DNA of 64,000 nt from Candidatus Laterigemmans baculatus (lineage in GTDB: Bacteria; Planctomycetota; Planctomycetia; Pirellulales; Pirellulaceae), in NCBI RefSeq assembly GCF_010367455.1, contig NZ_WRPR01000012.1:48981-112980 (forward strand), given 5' to 3'. Shown in pieces: positions 62,487 through 64,000 of this stretch (position 1 is its first letter; every line of letters begins with the position of its first letter). The position numbers and the translations under genes are program-made. Below the pieces are notes generated by a model. It was not told where the DNA came from. It saw only the letters and a program-made list of their open reading frames with translations, and ran no database searches.

Positions 62487-63338
62487 TCAGGCAGCGACTG
62501 GCAGTGAGCGTTCGGGCTCGGCGGCTGCTTTTTTCAAGGCGTGGATTGCGGCCACGTAGCAGTGAATTCCGTGGTCGCTGAAGGCGTCAATCTTGCCGCG
62601 CCGCAGCCCGTGCAGCATGCCGAGCAAGCGGTCGCGGACGCGGTGCCAGCCGGCGGTCTCGCGGATCGTGCCGCGGCGGTCGAGGTACACTTCCTCGCCG
62701 GTGTGGCGGAATCCCAGCCACGGTGGCGGCATCCGCGTCACCACGTCGTTGTTGTTCACCCAGCGATAATGCGGGAGCTCGGCGTCCTGGACATAGGCCC
62801 GGTCGCCGACGCGGGGGGAACCGAAGGTGTAGAGCTCGGTGGGATTGCTGCGGATGTAGGATCGATAGCAGCGGTGGGCGGAGAGCGTCGCCATGGCGCC
62901 GCCGAGCGAGTGCCCGCAAAACCAGAGAGGCTGCGTGTTGTAGTTCAGGACTTCTTCGAGCATCGGCCATAGGTCGTCCACTTCGCGTTTGAAACCGCAG
63001 TGAACCTTACCGACTGTTTCGGCCAGCACCGCCACGGCGTTCACGTCCGCGCGGATGTCGTTCCATTCGTCGGCCTCGGTGCCGCGGCAGGCGATGACGC
63101 AATCGTGACGGCTGCGAAAGCGATAGGCCTGAGAACCATCGTTATCGAACAGCGCGGCATCCTCGAAACCGATCGCCCGGCAGGCTCGCTGGGCCTCGTC
63201 GAGGTCGTTGTAGGCGATCATCGCGAGTTCGGCGAACAACAACGACTTTTCGAGAAAGCCGAGGGCAGCGATTGGGCCGGCGAGTCGGCTGTGGAGTTCG
63301 AGCGGCACCTCCCCAACATCCTGGACGATCCGTGGCAT
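62487..63338 (-). CDS. Class 3 lipase
   Basis: A 283-residue alpha/beta hydrolase of the fungal-lipase-like class 3. The oxyanion region is CVIACRGTEADEW, the nucleophile elbow WFCGHSLGGAMA with the catalytic Ser, TFGSPRVGD the following strand, NNNDVVTRMPPP the catalytic Asp, and SDHGIHCYV probably the His. No signal peptide is seen, so it acts in the cytoplasm or by another export route. It hydrolyses ester bonds in acylglycerols or related lipids. The neighbours give no pathway. Confidence 0.9.
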   Translation of the reverse strand: MPRIVQDVGEVPLELHSRLAGPIAALGFLEKSLLFAELAMIAYNDLDEAQRACRAIGFEDAALFDNDGSQAYRFRSRHDCVIACRGTEADEWNDIRADVNAVAVLAETVGKVHCGFKREVDDLWPMLEEVLNYNTQPLWFCGHSLGGAMATLSAHRCYRSYIRSNPTELYTFGSPRVGDRAYVQDAELPHYRWVNNNDVVTRMPPPWLGFRHTGEEVYLDRRGTIRETAGWHRVRDRLLGMLHGLRRGKIDAFSDHGIHCYVAAIHALKKAAAEPERSLPVAA

Positions 63339-63632
63339 CGCACTCCTCTTCCGCTGCGGTTTCCGAAATCCTGCGTGCTGTCTCCTACACTGCGAGCGGC
63401 CCCGAGCGAAAGATCAGCCGGGCCGCTTGAGACGAGTTGGGAAAAAAGAGGCAGAAAACGCTAGCCGAGGCGGGCAATCGGCACTTTCGGCGCCGGCTAC
63501 CTGGACCGCCAAAACACGGGCCTTGAGCGGTTCTTCCAGCCTCAATTCTCGTTCGCCGATCGTCCGATACCTCGAGTGTCCGTCAGGGAAGACGGTCATC
63601 TCCGAGGGCGTTTCAAGGGAGTGTGGCAGCGA
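63339..63632. other. Spacer without a supported gene
   Basis: About 290 bases between the divergent lipase gene and the small gene at 63633. Open frames on both strands here overlap each other and have no recognisable content. It is presumably a divergent promoter region; no repeat family member was seen. Confidence 0.4.
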
Positions 63633-63914
63633 ATGATCGGGTGGTCGCAACCGGCGGTAAACGTCGACAGTCTTCGCAAGCTGATCCGCAATAAACTGGC
63701 TGATCTGGGACAGCTCGAAGAGGGAGCGTTCCCGATGTCCGAACGCGTGGTGGTTCGGGGCGGGAAGCCGTGCGGGATCTACTTCTGCCTGCATGGCCCG
63801 AGAAGCGTCAAACTGACGGCCGTGGCCGATCTCGAACGACGCCACGTCTTTTTTTACGGCAGCGATGGGCAGCGCGCCGACAAGGCGGAACTGCCGCTCC
63901 GCCGCGCGGCTTAG
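63633..63914 (+). CDS. Small conserved hypothetical protein
   Basis: A 93-residue protein starting MIGWSQPAVNVDSLRKLIRN. It has one helix, then KPCGIYFCLHGPRSVKLTAV and HVFFYGSDGQR, an alternating hydrophobic pattern suggesting a small beta sheet. The frame is open 19 codons further upstream, but the ATG at 63633 lies after GGGAG and begins the ordered part. I recall similar short planctomycete proteins with no assigned role. It stands alone before the repeat at the window end. Confidence 0.65.
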   Translation: MIGWSQPAVNVDSLRKLIRNKLADLGQLEEGAFPMSERVVVRGGKPCGIYFCLHGPRSVKLTAVADLERRHVFFYGSDGQRADKAELPLRRAA

Positions 63915-63965
63915 CTGGACAGCGCCACTTTGGATTGGTTCGGAGCGGGACGGCTCGCAGAAAAA

Positions 63966-63993
63966 TCGTTTAACGGCAAGCCGAAGGCGACTG
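63966..63993. repeat. Half of a TCGTTTAACGGCAAGCCG hairpin repeat at the window edge
   Basis: 28 bases identical to the left arm of the hairpin at 22731-22760. The second arm would lie beyond the window. As at 22731, it follows a plus-strand gene by about 50 bases, consistent with a repeat placed after gene ends. Confidence 0.75.
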
Positions 63994-64000
63994 CTTTTTA

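Noticed and set aside
63414..63845. 143-residue minus-strand frame near the window end
   Set aside because: It is antisense to the small conserved gene and the spacer, with no recognisable content.

Overview
The window is GC-rich chromosomal DNA from a planctomycete, most like the Pirellulales/Rhodopirellula group. Several signs agree. There is a DUF1559 pilin-like secreted protein followed by a small lipoprotein. There are two neighbouring pairs of DUF1549/DUF1553 cytochrome-type proteins with DUF1501 proteins. Tat-exported Gfo/Idh, FAD and amidohydrolase enzymes are common. The spaces between genes carry many families of short palindromic repeats. No rRNA, tRNA, CRISPR array, prophage or complete insertion sequence was seen. 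Product names come from reading motifs by eye, not from database searches.

Layout. 1-3.1 kb: an RdgC-like gene cut by the window edge, a long gene-free stretch, then the DUF1559 protein and lipoprotein with a clear terminator. 3.1-11.7 kb: a decayed aldo/keto reductase, a sulfotransferase-like gene, an M20 peptidase/amidohydrolase operon, a dimethylformamidase-like secreted protein, a Gfo/Idh oxidoreductase and an aldehyde dehydrogenase. 11.9-18.2 kb: a ceramidase-like/HEAT/sialidase fusion, a two-gene operon of a primase-like protein with a TIM-barrel (endonuclease IV/sugar isomerase fold) protein, and a Rho-N-type small protein. 18.6-33.9 kb: the two DUF1549/DUF1501 gene pairs with esterases between them, a membrane zinc-ribbon protein, an M19 dipeptidase and a manganese catalase. 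34-39.5 kb: trehalose synthase, an FAD oxidoreductase and a PQQ beta-propeller protein.

40.1-49.4 kb is the most interesting block. It encodes an Hpt protein overlapping an HD-GYP response regulator. Convergent to them is a gene for a 2,032-residue Ser/Thr kinase-ATPase-TPR-GAF-histidine kinase-receiver protein. Divergent from that gene is a methyltransferase resembling PhcB, the enzyme that makes 3-hydroxypalmitate methyl ester. Together these could form a signal synthase plus a complete phosphorelay ending in cyclic-di-GMP breakdown. 49.7-58.5 kb: a tightly overlapping RluA/HUMPS/alcohol dehydrogenase/isomerase operon, an epimerase, MgtE, and a PabB-PabA-DUF447 operon. 58.6-64 kb: a small membrane protein, an exported endonuclease/phosphatase, a second manganese catalase overlapping a DsbA-like gene, a class 3 lipase and a small conserved protein.

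Repeats are a second theme. One family of 0.1-0.25 kb elements has ends reading GC(Y)CTGTCAGAAAACCC. Two copies are flanked by CTAG on both sides, and four copies sit exactly against the stop codon of a neighbouring gene. A different 160-bp element with perfect 16-bp inverted ends and a perfect 9-bp target duplication is nested in another repeat at 39.7 kb.
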